Shown: positions 26,201 through 33,554 of the stretch, piece after piece
How positions within the stretch are numbered: the stretch's first letter is position 1
Layout: each line of letters opens with the position of its first letter
Assembly: GCF_900156525.1 (NCBI RefSeq)
Contig: NZ_FTPS01000001.1
Span: 2,046,001 to 2,110,000 of the forward strand
Origin: Pontibaca methylaminivorans
GTDB lineage: Bacteria > Pseudomonadota > Alphaproteobacteria > Rhodobacterales > Rhodobacteraceae
DNA: 64,000 bases
Direction of reading: 5' to 3'
Made by a program: the position numbers and the translations under genes
Notes under the pieces: generated by a model
What the model was told of the DNA's origin: nothing
Databases searched by the model: none
Seen by the model: only the letters and a program-made list of their open reading frames with translations

Positions 26201-29200
26201 GATAGGTGCCGCCCTCGCGGAACGGGGTGCCATCAATCCTGCTCTCCGCTTCGGGCAGGGCGACGGGGCTGTAGCGCTGTTCATAGCGGCGCCCGTTGCG
26301 GAGCGCGGCCACGGTGTTGCCGGGTGCGGCAAGGAGTTCCTCAAGCAGCAGATCGCGCAGCAGCGGATCGAGTTCGGGCGCAGGTTCCTCGGGGCGCAGG
26401 CGCGCGAAGAATCCCTGTGCCACCGCGCGCTGGGCGAGCGGAATGTCGATGCGTGAACAGGTCAGCCCCGGAAACTCGCGCGGAATCACCCCGACCGGGC
26501 CGGCGATGGTCGCCTTTTCCGGCCAGGGAAGGGGTTCATCCGCGACCTGTGCCGCGCCGTTCGTCACCACGAAAAGCGCGGGCGGCACCTCGGGGTCGGC
26601 GCCCGAAAGCGACTGGGCAAGCCACATCAGGCTGTAAAAGCCCTGCTCCATGTTGCGGTCGAAAAAGCTGCTGCCGGGGCGGAAGCTCTCGTCGCGGGTC
26701 AGCAGCCAGAAATGCGCGATCCGGTCGGGCAGGGCGCCGCTTTCCTCGAGGTCGGCGATCAGCGCGTCATAACCCGCGCGGCCCTGTTCGGGGGCAAGCT
26801 GATAGCGCCCCTCGCCGAGTTTCGCATAGGTGTCGCCGGCCCGGACCCGCAGAATCCGGTGCCCCCCGGATTCGAGCCGCCCGGAAAGCGTCGCGGCGAC
26901 GCCGTGATCGTCCTCGAAGAAAAGCCATGTGAGCGGCGCGCCGAGCGTTGCATCATGGGTCACGTCGATGTCGCAATCGGCGCTGCGCGGGCGCCAGGCG
27001 GGGCGCCAGCCCCAGTCCGTCAGGTCGTCGCTGCGGGCCAGCGCGGTGTCTGCCTCGACCTCGGCGGGCTTGCCGGGTTCGATGAAATAGCGGCTGCGCT
27101 GGAACTGATAGGTCGGCAGGGGCAGGCGGTTGCGCCGCGCCTCGCCCCAGATCTGGGCCCAGTCGGCATTGACCCCGCAGGCCCAGAGCCGTCCGATCAC
27201 CCCGAGGAAATAGGCGTCATCGGCGATCGCCTGATCCGGGTGGCGCAGCGAGGCCAGAACCTGCGCCGGCTTGACCGCGGCATTCATGCGCGCAAGCGAA
27301 CTCAGCGCCTTGCCGGGCCCGACCTCGAGAAAGACGCGCGGCGCGCCTTCGGCAGCGGTGGTGATGCAATCGGCAAACAGCACCGGCTGGCGCAGCTGGT
27401 TCACCCAGTAATCCGGGTCGGTGGCCTCGTCGGCGGCAAGGATTTGACCGCTGCGGTTCGAGATGATCGGGATCGCCGGTGCGTGCAGCGAAAGGCCGCG
27501 CAGGAAGGCGCGGAACTCGTCCAGGATCGGGTCCAGCATTCGCGAATGGGCGGCGATGTCGATGGCGATGCGCTGGAATTCGACCTCCGCGGCGGTCAGC
27601 CGCTTGCCCAGCGCCTCGAGCGCCTCGTCAGGGCCGGAGACGGTGGTGAGCGTCGGCGCGTTCACGGTGGCGATGTCCAGGTCGTCACCGATGAATGCCT
27701 CGGTCTCTTCCCGCGAGAGCGCGATGCTCAGCATGCCGCCGCGCGGCACCCGGTCGAACAGCCGCCCGCGCAGCAGCACGAGGTCGATGCAATCCTCGAA
27801 GGACAGGACGCCGGCCAGGCAGGCGGCGGTGTTCTCGCCCATGGAATGGCCGACCAGGGCGGCCGGGCGCACGCCCCATGACATCCAGAGCTGCGCCAGC
27901 GCATATTCCACGATCATGATGAGCGGAAGCTGCACCGAGGGCCGCGTCAGTGCCTTTGCGGCGGCGCCGCGCTGGTCCGGCTCGGGCAGCCAGAGCGCGC
28001 GCAGGTCGTAATCGAGCTGCGGCTCGAGATGGGCCAGCCCGCGATCCATCCATTCGGCAAAGACCGGCTCGGTCTCGTAAAGGTCGCGCGCCATGTCGGG
28101 ATATTGTGCACCACCCCCGGGGAACATGAACACGCATTCAGGCGCATCGCCCAGCACTTCGTGGGTGAACACCCGCCGCTCGTCGCCCGAATCCAGAAGG
28201 TCGGCGGCCTCCTGCGCCGTTTCGGCCACGAGAACGCGGCGGCGTTCGAACCCGCGCCGTCCTTCCTTGAGGGTAAAGGCCACATCGGCGAGATCGAGAC
28301 CGGGGTTGGCGCGCAGATGCGCGGCGAGCGCCTTGCCGTTCGCGTCGAGCGCGGCGCGGCTGCGCCCGGAAATGCACAGCACATGGAACGGCCAGTCGGA
28401 TTCATCCGAGGCGGTGCGCTCGGGCGCTTCCTCCAGCACCACATGGGCGTTGGTGCCGCCGACACCGAGCGCGTTGATCCCGGCGCGGCGCGGCCCCCGG
28501 TGCGATTCCCAGTCCGTCAGGCGGTCGGCGACGCGGAAGGGGCTGGTCTCGAAGTCGATCGCGGGGTTCGGCTTTTCATAGCTGAGCGAGGGCGGAATCT
28601 GGCGGTGATGCAGCGCAAGCGTGGTCTTGATCAGCCCCGCGACCCCGGCGGCGGTATCCAGATGGCCGATATTGGTCTTGACCGACCCGACCCGGCAATA
28701 GCCGCTGTCCCGGCTGGTCTTGCGAAAGGCTTCGGTCAGGGCGCTGATCTCGATCGGATCGCCGAGATAGGTCCCGGTGCCGTGACATTCCACATAGTCG
28801 ATGGTGTCGGCGCTCACCCCCGCATTCGCAAGTGCGGCGGTGATCGCCGCCGCCTGACCATCGACCGAAGGCGCGAGATAGCCGGCCTTGGCGGCGCCGT
28901 CGTTGTTGACCGCGCTGCCCTTGATCACCGCCCAGATGTGATCGCCGTCGCGGGTTGCGTCGGACAGCCGGCGCAGCGCCACCACCCCCGAACCGCTGCC
29001 GAACACGGTGCCCTGCGCACGGTGATCGAAGGCGTGGCAATGACCGTCGGGCGACAGCACTTCGTTCTCGCGATAGAGATAGCCGCGCCCCTGCGGCAGT
29101 TCGATGGTGACGCCGCCGGCGAGCGCCATGTCGCAATCGCCCCTGCGCAGGGCCTGCACCGCGTAATGGGTGGCCACCAGCGACGTTGAACAGGCGGTCT

Positions 29201-29744
29201 GGATGTTCACGCTCGGCCCCTTGAGGTCGAAGACATGGCTGACCCGGGTGGTCATGAAATCCTTGTCGTTGCCGGTGTGACGCAGCAGGAACATGCCCAC
29301 GTCATCCACCAGCCCGCGGTTCGAGCAGATGTTGAAATAGAAATAGCTGCCCATGCCGCAGCCGCCGTATACGCCGATATGTCCGTTCAGGCTTTCCGGC
29401 GGGTGGCCGGCGCTTTCCATGGCTTCCCAGGCCGTTTCAAGGAACTTGCGGTGCTGGGGGTCGAGGATCGCCGCCTCTTTCGGGCTGAAGCCGAAGAATT
29501 CGGCATCGAAACGGTCGAAACCCTCGAGCCGGGCCGTGGCGGGGACATAATTCTTGCGGCGGATCAGGTCGGGGCGCTCGCCGGCCTCGAGCAGCGCGGC
29601 CTCGTCCAGGACCTCGATCGATTCGACACCGTCCCGCAGGTTGGACCAGAACGTCTCGGCCGAACCGGCCCCGGGGACGCAAAGCGACAGGCCGACGATG
29701 GCAATGTCTTCGTCTGCAAGGCTGTCAGCGGGTTGTTGTGACAT
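23202..29744 (-). CDS. Type I polyketide synthase, KS-AT-KR-DH-ACP-TE
   Basis: A 2180-residue single-module PKS. Domains in order: ketosynthase 12-440 with Cys185 (QTACSTS), His321 (ECHGTGT) and His361 (TNIGHLD). Acyltransferase about 536-850 with GHSMGE (Ser634); the specificity position reads IAAHS, neither HAFH nor YASH, so the extender unit is uncertain. Ketoreductase about 1178-1375 (GGFGGIARS, Tyr1345, Asn1349). Dehydratase-like domain about 1405-1680 with His1432 and Asp1599 (HPGLLDLA). Acyl carrier Ser1816 (DLGGHSL). Thioesterase about 1890-2145 with GYSGGG (Ser1965) and His2126. KR before DH departs from the common DH-(ER)-KR order. The ATG at 29744 is chosen; an in-frame TTG lies 18 nt upstream and neither has a strong Shine-Dalgarno. 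First gene of the operon. Confidence 0.94.
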   Translation of the reverse strand: MSQQPADSLADEDIAIVGLSLCVPGAGSAETFWSNLRDGVESIEVLDEAALLEAGERPDLIRRKNYVPATARLEGFDRFDAEFFGFSPKEAAILDPQHRKFLETAWEAMESAGHPPESLNGHIGVYGGCGMGSYFYFNICSNRGLVDDVGMFLLRHTGNDKDFMTTRVSHVFDLKGPSVNIQTACSTSLVATHYAVQALRRGDCDMALAGGVTIELPQGRGYLYRENEVLSPDGHCHAFDHRAQGTVFGSGSGVVALRRLSDATRDGDHIWAVIKGSAVNNDGAAKAGYLAPSVDGQAAAITAALANAGVSADTIDYVECHGTGTYLGDPIEISALTEAFRKTSRDSGYCRVGSVKTNIGHLDTAAGVAGLIKTTLALHHRQIPPSLSYEKPNPAIDFETSPFRVADRLTDWESHRGPRRAGINALGVGGTNAHVVLEEAPERTASDESDWPFHVLCISGRSRAALDANGKALAAHLRANPGLDLADVAFTLKEGRRGFERRRVLVAETAQEAADLLDSGDERRVFTHEVLGDAPECVFMFPGGGAQYPDMARDLYETEPVFAEWMDRGLAHLEPQLDYDLRALWLPEPDQRGAAAKALTRPSVQLPLIMIVEYALAQLWMSWGVRPAALVGHSMGENTAACLAGVLSFEDCIDLVLLRGRLFDRVPRGGMLSIALSREETEAFIGDDLDIATVNAPTLTTVSGPDEALEALGKRLTAAEVEFQRIAIDIAAHSRMLDPILDEFRAFLRGLSLHAPAIPIISNRSGQILAADEATDPDYWVNQLRQPVLFADCITTAAEGAPRVFLEVGPGKALSSLARMNAAVKPAQVLASLRHPDQAIADDAYFLGVIGRLWACGVNADWAQIWGEARRNRLPLPTYQFQRSRYFIEPGKPAEVEADTALARSDDLTDWGWRPAWRPRSADCDIDVTHDATLGAPLTWLFFEDDHGVAATLSGRLESGGHRILRVRAGDTYAKLGEGRYQLAPEQGRAGYDALIADLEESGALPDRIAHFWLLTRDESFRPGSSFFDRNMEQGFYSLMWLAQSLSGADPEVPPALFVVTNGAAQVADEPLPWPEKATIAGPVGVIPREFPGLTCSRIDIPLAQRAVAQGFFARLRPEEPAPELDPLLRDLLLEELLAAPGNTVAALRNGRRYEQRYSPVALPEAESRIDGTPFREGGTYLLTGGFGGIARSIAADLMERFGANIILTSRTRLPERSEWDDHLERHGPANRVSRAIRAVQALEQGGRGRVLPVAADITNPEAMKTAVAGAQDILGPIHGVIHAAGVIDDAPILGRTTPEVEHVLAPKITGLRVLDEIFPDGTLDLMVLCSSSSTATHPAGQIDYVAANEYLNAFARSRRGGATRVLAVDWGVWSDIGMAAEAMAARLGEDASVEFFPAGLPLLDETGFDREGNRIFAARYATRDRWVLNEHRTAEGAALMPGTGYIELAAEAMAARGTPAFRMDDLYFLRALHVPDGTSRELLLRLVPEDDHDAFAVYSRTADGKGYVLHAQAELSPLEDDRPAPLDLDAIAARCGPVQRPEGGARLRSPQEAHLKFGPRWHVLRETALGKGEGLARLELPEAAQGDAGVLLHPGLLDLATGWAMGLIPGYGARHLWVPVSYQRIRVFAPLPQQLTSWVRLDPASPPGEGTVSFDVALSDLSGQVCAVLEGFHMQRMEGALDLSEPEAPDASAADLGLEPAPLRPLSADEERLHDTIAQGIRAEEGAEALRRALALDLPQVIVSPLDLDALIAETGRSSSAPETDGQSFDRPDLETSYVAPRNELEKTLAGLFQSLLGIGQVGIQDGFFDLGGHSLIAVRLFAQIKRLYDIQFPISVLFEAPSVEKLAALITAERGVVDAPAAAGAPDEGSAPAAPRHRHVVALHQGKAGQRPFFIVAGMFGNVLNLRQLALSLGKGRPVYGLQARGLIGSDEPHRSLVDAARDYIAEIREVQPEGPYMLGGYSGGGITALEMARQLEAAGETVSLLAFLDTPLPVRPGLSRLDRLMIRWGELREKGPGFISEWAGDRIAWEIQRRRRASERDQAIVSETAFNDLQIEAAFREAVGRYEVAPWPGPLVLFRPPLDRKWRVSGGRWVSSAREYVYPDNDWTRHAPRIEVFEVSGDHDSMVLAPNVATLAQHLRDCIRRAESGPENRADSRPGGADTGQQPGGWPFAKAAE

Positions 29745-30026
29745 GGTGGAGGGAATTTCCAATCAGCTTGAATATAATCGGCGGTGCGGAATGCGGGTGC
29801 TGAATCGGGCGGAACAAAAAACCGAAAAACGCGCCGCTGGCCGGGAACATGCAGGATGATTGCGTCAAAATTCTGATGCCGAGGTTGGACTCACCAGCAT
29901 CGGTTTCGCAATCCCCCACCCGTGTCCAATTCCGGAATCCGCAGCAGGGCACAGCATAGCGATAACCCGCCGAAAGTCTATGGTCTGAACATTGCCAGCC
30001 GGGCCTTTCCAGTCACGCGGCGGGGC
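29745..30026. promoter_or_regulatory. Intergenic region upstream of the PKS-NRPS operon
   Basis: This 282-nt gap between the polymerase-like gene stop and the PKS start must hold the operon promoter if the operon is not read through from upstream. On the minus strand an AT-rich TTATATTC element lies near 29772-29780, and a TTGACG string lies at 29863-29868, too far apart to be one promoter. I see no coding sequence or clear terminator. Confidence 0.35.
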
Positions 30027-31490
30027 TCAAAGCACCGTGCGCCGCCGCTTTGCCCGCCGCCGCGTTGCCGGCTCTGCCGCTCCGGCCGGGTTTTCGGCGT
30101 CCGGGGGCGGGCCGTCGGGAACGGGCTCATTCGCGGTGCGCGCCGCGATCCGCTCGGCATGGCCGAGAACCGCCCCGGCGCACAGCCAGGTAAAGGGCAC
30201 CAGCGTGGCGTTCACGGTCATGTCGACCAGCGTTGCCGCAACTATGATCGCGACCGGTGCCGCATAGGGCGACATGGCTTCGGGGTGGCGCCGCCGATGC
30301 CAGCCGAGCAGCAGCAGCGGCAGCGCCAGCAGCCCGGTTTCCGCCACGTAGCCGACCCAGCCATAGTTGCCGAAGACGATGATCCACCGGCTGTCTGTTA
30401 CGGATTCGTTTTCGCCGGTCTCCGAGTCGTAGATCAGGCCGCGCCCCCAGGAGCCCCAGCCGAACAGGGCTTTTTCCCGGGCACGCTCCATCAGCAGCTC
30501 TTCGTTGATGAACCGGAAATCGAGCGAACGCGAGCGATCCACGTTCAACTGCGCGACCTGCGCGACGATCCCGTCGAGCGGGACGAGTTGCGCCGCCCGC
30601 GCGGCCGGGTAGGTGAAGGCGAGCGTTGCCAGAACGATCGCAATGCGCAGTTGCAGCTTCGGGCTTCCCAACAGGGCGAAGGGTGTGAGCAGAAGCCCGT
30701 AACCGAGCGCCGCATAGCTTTTGCAGAGCACGAGGATCACGCCGAGATAACCGGTGAGCATGCGGTATCGCTGCCGCAACTCCGGCATGTCCCGCGTCAG
30801 GGCCGCGGCGGAAAGCAGCGCGGTGAAGAAGAACAGCGCCGCCCAGAGCCCGTGGGGAAGAAAGACGATCGGGCGGAACCCGCCCGAGCGCATCATCTGC
30901 TCGAAGCTGTGCTGGAAAAAGCCGTAGACCCAGACGTTGATCTGCGGGCTGAAGCGGATCTCGACCAGCGCCGGCAGCGAATAGGCGACCCCGGCCACCA
31001 CCAGCGCCACCAGCAGTTCTCGCAGCCCCGCCGGACTTGCGAGGATCTCGCGCGCCATCAGGAACGGCAGGAGCGTGACCGCCTGCCCGATCATGAGCGA
31101 CACCAGATCCTTGTATCCCAGTCCCGGCAGCGGCGGCAGCGCCGCCCCGAACGGATTGTGGACGAGGAACACCGGCTCGCCGTTGTTCATGATCGTGGGG
31201 ATGATGCTGAAGACGAAGACCACGCTCAGAACGCGCAGCGGCGCAGACTCCGGTAACAGCGGGATGCGGCGCTTCATGACGAAGACGCAGATCATGAAGG
31301 GAACGATGCTCGCCATGGCGAACTTGTCGACCGGAAGCGCCGGCAGATGGAAATAGGTGTCCGGGGGGAGGACGAGATACCCGCCGAGCACGCTCCAGAT
31401 CAGCGCGCGCTCGATCGGCATCCGGCGGAACATCCAGAGGCAGATCAGCGGCCAGAGCGCCAGCATCAGGTAAGCGAGTATGTTCGGCAT
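30027..31490 (-). CDS. O-antigen-ligase/polymerase-like membrane protein (Wzy-like)
   Basis: A 487-residue multi-pass membrane protein with about 10-12 hydrophobic segments and a large extracytoplasmic loop at roughly 330-400 (VDRSRSLDFRFINEELLMERAREKALFGWG). This layout, with the GWGSWGRG stretch, fits the O-antigen ligase/Wzy polymerase/EpsG-like superfamily. The charged tail after about 455 is low-complexity Ala/Pro/Arg. It would polymerise the repeat unit or ligate the glycan in the periplasm. The ATG at 31490 is chosen because the 41 codons before it do not look coding and the hydrophobic N-terminus begins there. It is the only polymerase candidate in the locus. Confidence 0.8.
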   Translation of the reverse strand: MPNILAYLMLALWPLICLWMFRRMPIERALIWSVLGGYLVLPPDTYFHLPALPVDKFAMASIVPFMICVFVMKRRIPLLPESAPLRVLSVVFVFSIIPTIMNNGEPVFLVHNPFGAALPPLPGLGYKDLVSLMIGQAVTLLPFLMAREILASPAGLRELLVALVVAGVAYSLPALVEIRFSPQINVWVYGFFQHSFEQMMRSGGFRPIVFLPHGLWAALFFFTALLSAAALTRDMPELRQRYRMLTGYLGVILVLCKSYAALGYGLLLTPFALLGSPKLQLRIAIVLATLAFTYPAARAAQLVPLDGIVAQVAQLNVDRSRSLDFRFINEELLMERAREKALFGWGSWGRGLIYDSETGENESVTDSRWIIVFGNYGWVGYVAETGLLALPLLLLGWHRRRHPEAMSPYAAPVAIIVAATLVDMTVNATLVPFTWLCAGAVLGHAERIAARTANEPVPDGPPPDAENPAGAAEPATRRRAKRRRTVL

Positions 31491-31780
31491 GCGGATTCGG
31501 CTCGGAACCTCGGGGCCGGACGTGTCGGCATGGGGGCGCCAGATCGCAGATGAGGGCCGCTTGTCAAGGACGATCAGGCACCAATCTCGGCCCTCGACGG
31601 TGCCAGACAGCACGCCGGCGTGTCAAAAACAAGGCCGGCACCCTGCCGCGACCGCTTCGCGAACCGCGCGGATACGGGACATTCGCGGCGCTTGCGCGTC
31701 ATTTCGAGGCTTGGTGCCGCGGCCCCATGCAGGCTAAGACAGCGGCGGGATCCCTTACTTGGCAGCGGACGGAGCCGATC

Positions 31781-32527
31781 ATGCAGTTCGATTTCCACGG
31801 AGAGACCATCCGCGTCAATCTTCCCGGTCGCCCGGCGCTTGACGCGGCCGTGAGCGAACGTCTTGCGGCGCGGGAAGGCTTTGCGCTGGCGACGGTGAAC
31901 CTTGATCATCTGGTCAAGCTGCGCGAGTCGCCCGATTTCGCCCGGGCCTATGCCGGGCAGGATTTCATCACCGCCGACGGGCGCCCGATCGTCTGGCTTT
32001 CGCGGCTGGCCGGGCGGCCGGTCGAACTGCTGCCCGGATCGGATCTCGTGGTGCCGCTCTGCCGGATGGCGGCGGATGCCGGGGTGCCGGTGGCGCTGGT
32101 CGGATCGACCGATGCCGCGCTTGAGGACGCGCGCGCCTATCTCACCGCGCGGATCCCGGGGCTCGCGGTGCCGCTTCGCATCGCGCCCTCGGTGCCCTTC
32201 GACCCAGATGGCGAGGAGGCCGCGGAAATCCTGCACCGGCTCGAGGCGGCGGGAGTCGGGCTTTGCCTGCTTGCGCTCGGTGCCCCGCGGCAGGAGGCGC
32301 TGGCCCTGCGCGGGCGCAGCCTTGCGCCCGGGGTCGGATTCGCCTCGATCGGTGCGGGGCTCGACTTTCTGGGCGGACACCAGCGCCGCGCGCCGCTCTG
32401 GATGCGCCGGGCCGGGCTGGAATGGCTCTGGCGGGCGCTGTCGAGCCCGCGCCGCCTCGTGCCGCGCTATGCCGCCTGCGCCGCGATCCTGCCCGGCGAG
32501 ATCCGCCGCGCCCGGCGCCGGCGCTGA
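31781..32527 (+). CDS. WecG/TagA/CpsF family glycosyltransferase
   Basis: A 248-residue GT26 (WecG/TagA/CpsF) enzyme, the family of ManNAcA/ManNAc/glucuronosyl transferases acting on undecaprenyl-linked acceptors. Typical blocks are ATVNLDHLVKLRESPDFARA, ITADGRPIVWLSRLAG, the GSDLV segment, VALVGST and the C-terminal LGAPRQE with GVGFASIGAGLDFLGG. The ATG at 31781 has GGAG about seven bases upstream. The 290-nt region to the left, shared with the divergent polymerase gene, is non-coding and probably bears both promoters. It likely adds the second sugar of the repeat unit. Confidence 0.92.
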   Translation: MQFDFHGETIRVNLPGRPALDAAVSERLAAREGFALATVNLDHLVKLRESPDFARAYAGQDFITADGRPIVWLSRLAGRPVELLPGSDLVVPLCRMAADAGVPVALVGSTDAALEDARAYLTARIPGLAVPLRIAPSVPFDPDGEEAAEILHRLEAAGVGLCLLALGAPRQEALALRGRSLAPGVGFASIGAGLDFLGGHQRRAPLWMRRAGLEWLWRALSSPRRLVPRYAACAAILPGEIRRARRRR

Positions 32528-32540
32528 GCGGGCCGCACCG

Positions 32541-33530
32541 TTACTTGTATTCGATCAGCCCGACCCGGCGGCCGCGCCAGCGCGACAGGTGAAAGCCGAT
32601 CACGCCCCATGATTCGGGGAATTTCCCGAGCGTGGTGAAAAAGGCGCGCTGCCAGCCGTCGCGGCCGCCGCCCTCGCGCAGGGCAAGGCGCGTGACCTGC
32701 GCCGGATAGGCCAGCAGGAGAAGCCAGAAAACCGGGTGGACAAGCGCGAGCAGCAGGGTCGCGAGCGGCAGGGCGGCCCCCCAGAACAGCGCGCGCCGGG
32801 CCTCGCGGCCCCAGTGCTGCGGCCCGTGCAGAAAGGCGCCCTCGGCAAAGGCATGTCCGGCGCGGCGTGCCCGGCGCGCCCATTGTCGGAGGCTGTGAAT
32901 CCTTGCGTCATGCAGCGTCATCTCGGCGTCGATGCGCCAGATCTGCCAGCCGCGTTCGCGCAGGCGCAGGCAGAGTTCGGGCTCTTCCCCGGCAATGAGG
33001 TCTTCGCGATAGCCCTGGGCCGCGCGCAGCGGCGCAAGCCGCATCAGCGCATCGCCCCCGCAGGCCAGCGCCAGGCCGCAGGGCGTGTTCCACTCCGCAT
33101 CGCAGAGCCGGTTATAGACCGACGCTTCGGGGTGTTCCTCGCGCCGGCGTCCGCAGACCACGGCGGCCTCGGGGTGATCGGCAAGAAAGGCGGCGGCGGT
33201 CGCGATCCAGTCCGGCTGCACGATGCAGTCGCCATCGACGAACTGGACGTGCTCGGCATCCTCGAGCAGGGCAAGCCCGGCATTGCGTGCCCGCGCCGCG
33301 GTAAAGGGGCGGCGCATGTCGAGCGCAACGACCTCGGCCCCCGCCTTGCGCGCGGCCTCGGCGCTGCCGTCGTTCGAGCCCGAATCGACATAGACGATGC
33401 GGCGCACCTGCGGCGCAAGCGAGGCAAGACAGGCCAGCAGCCGCGCGCCCTCGTTGCGCCCGATCACCACCGCGTCGATCACGGTGCGTTGCGCCGCCGA
33501 AGCGGGAACCTCTGCGCGCTTGCCGGTCAC
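32541..33530 (-). CDS. GT2 family glycosyltransferase
   Basis: A 329-residue family 2 glycosyltransferase. It has the N-terminal DAVVIGRNEGARL, VYVDSGSNDGS and the FVDGDCIVQPDW motif with the DGD metal-binding site, then a middle AGEEPELCLRLRERGWQIW acceptor region. Two hydrophobic stretches near 245-275 (FWGAALPLATLLLALVHPVFWLLLLA) suggest membrane association. It lies 24 nt downstream of tamB on the same strand, so it may be co-transcribed with tamAB, although by function it belongs to the exopolysaccharide locus. It is convergent with the WecG-like gene (13 nt apart). Confidence 0.9.
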   Translation of the reverse strand: MTGKRAEVPASAAQRTVIDAVVIGRNEGARLLACLASLAPQVRRIVYVDSGSNDGSAEAARKAGAEVVALDMRRPFTAARARNAGLALLEDAEHVQFVDGDCIVQPDWIATAAAFLADHPEAAVVCGRRREEHPEASVYNRLCDAEWNTPCGLALACGGDALMRLAPLRAAQGYREDLIAGEEPELCLRLRERGWQIWRIDAEMTLHDARIHSLRQWARRARRAGHAFAEGAFLHGPQHWGREARRALFWGAALPLATLLLALVHPVFWLLLLAYPAQVTRLALREGGGRDGWQRAFFTTLGKFPESWGVIGFHLSRWRGRRVGLIEYK

Positions 33531-33554
33531 GTCTTTCCGTCCTCGCCGGGATGG

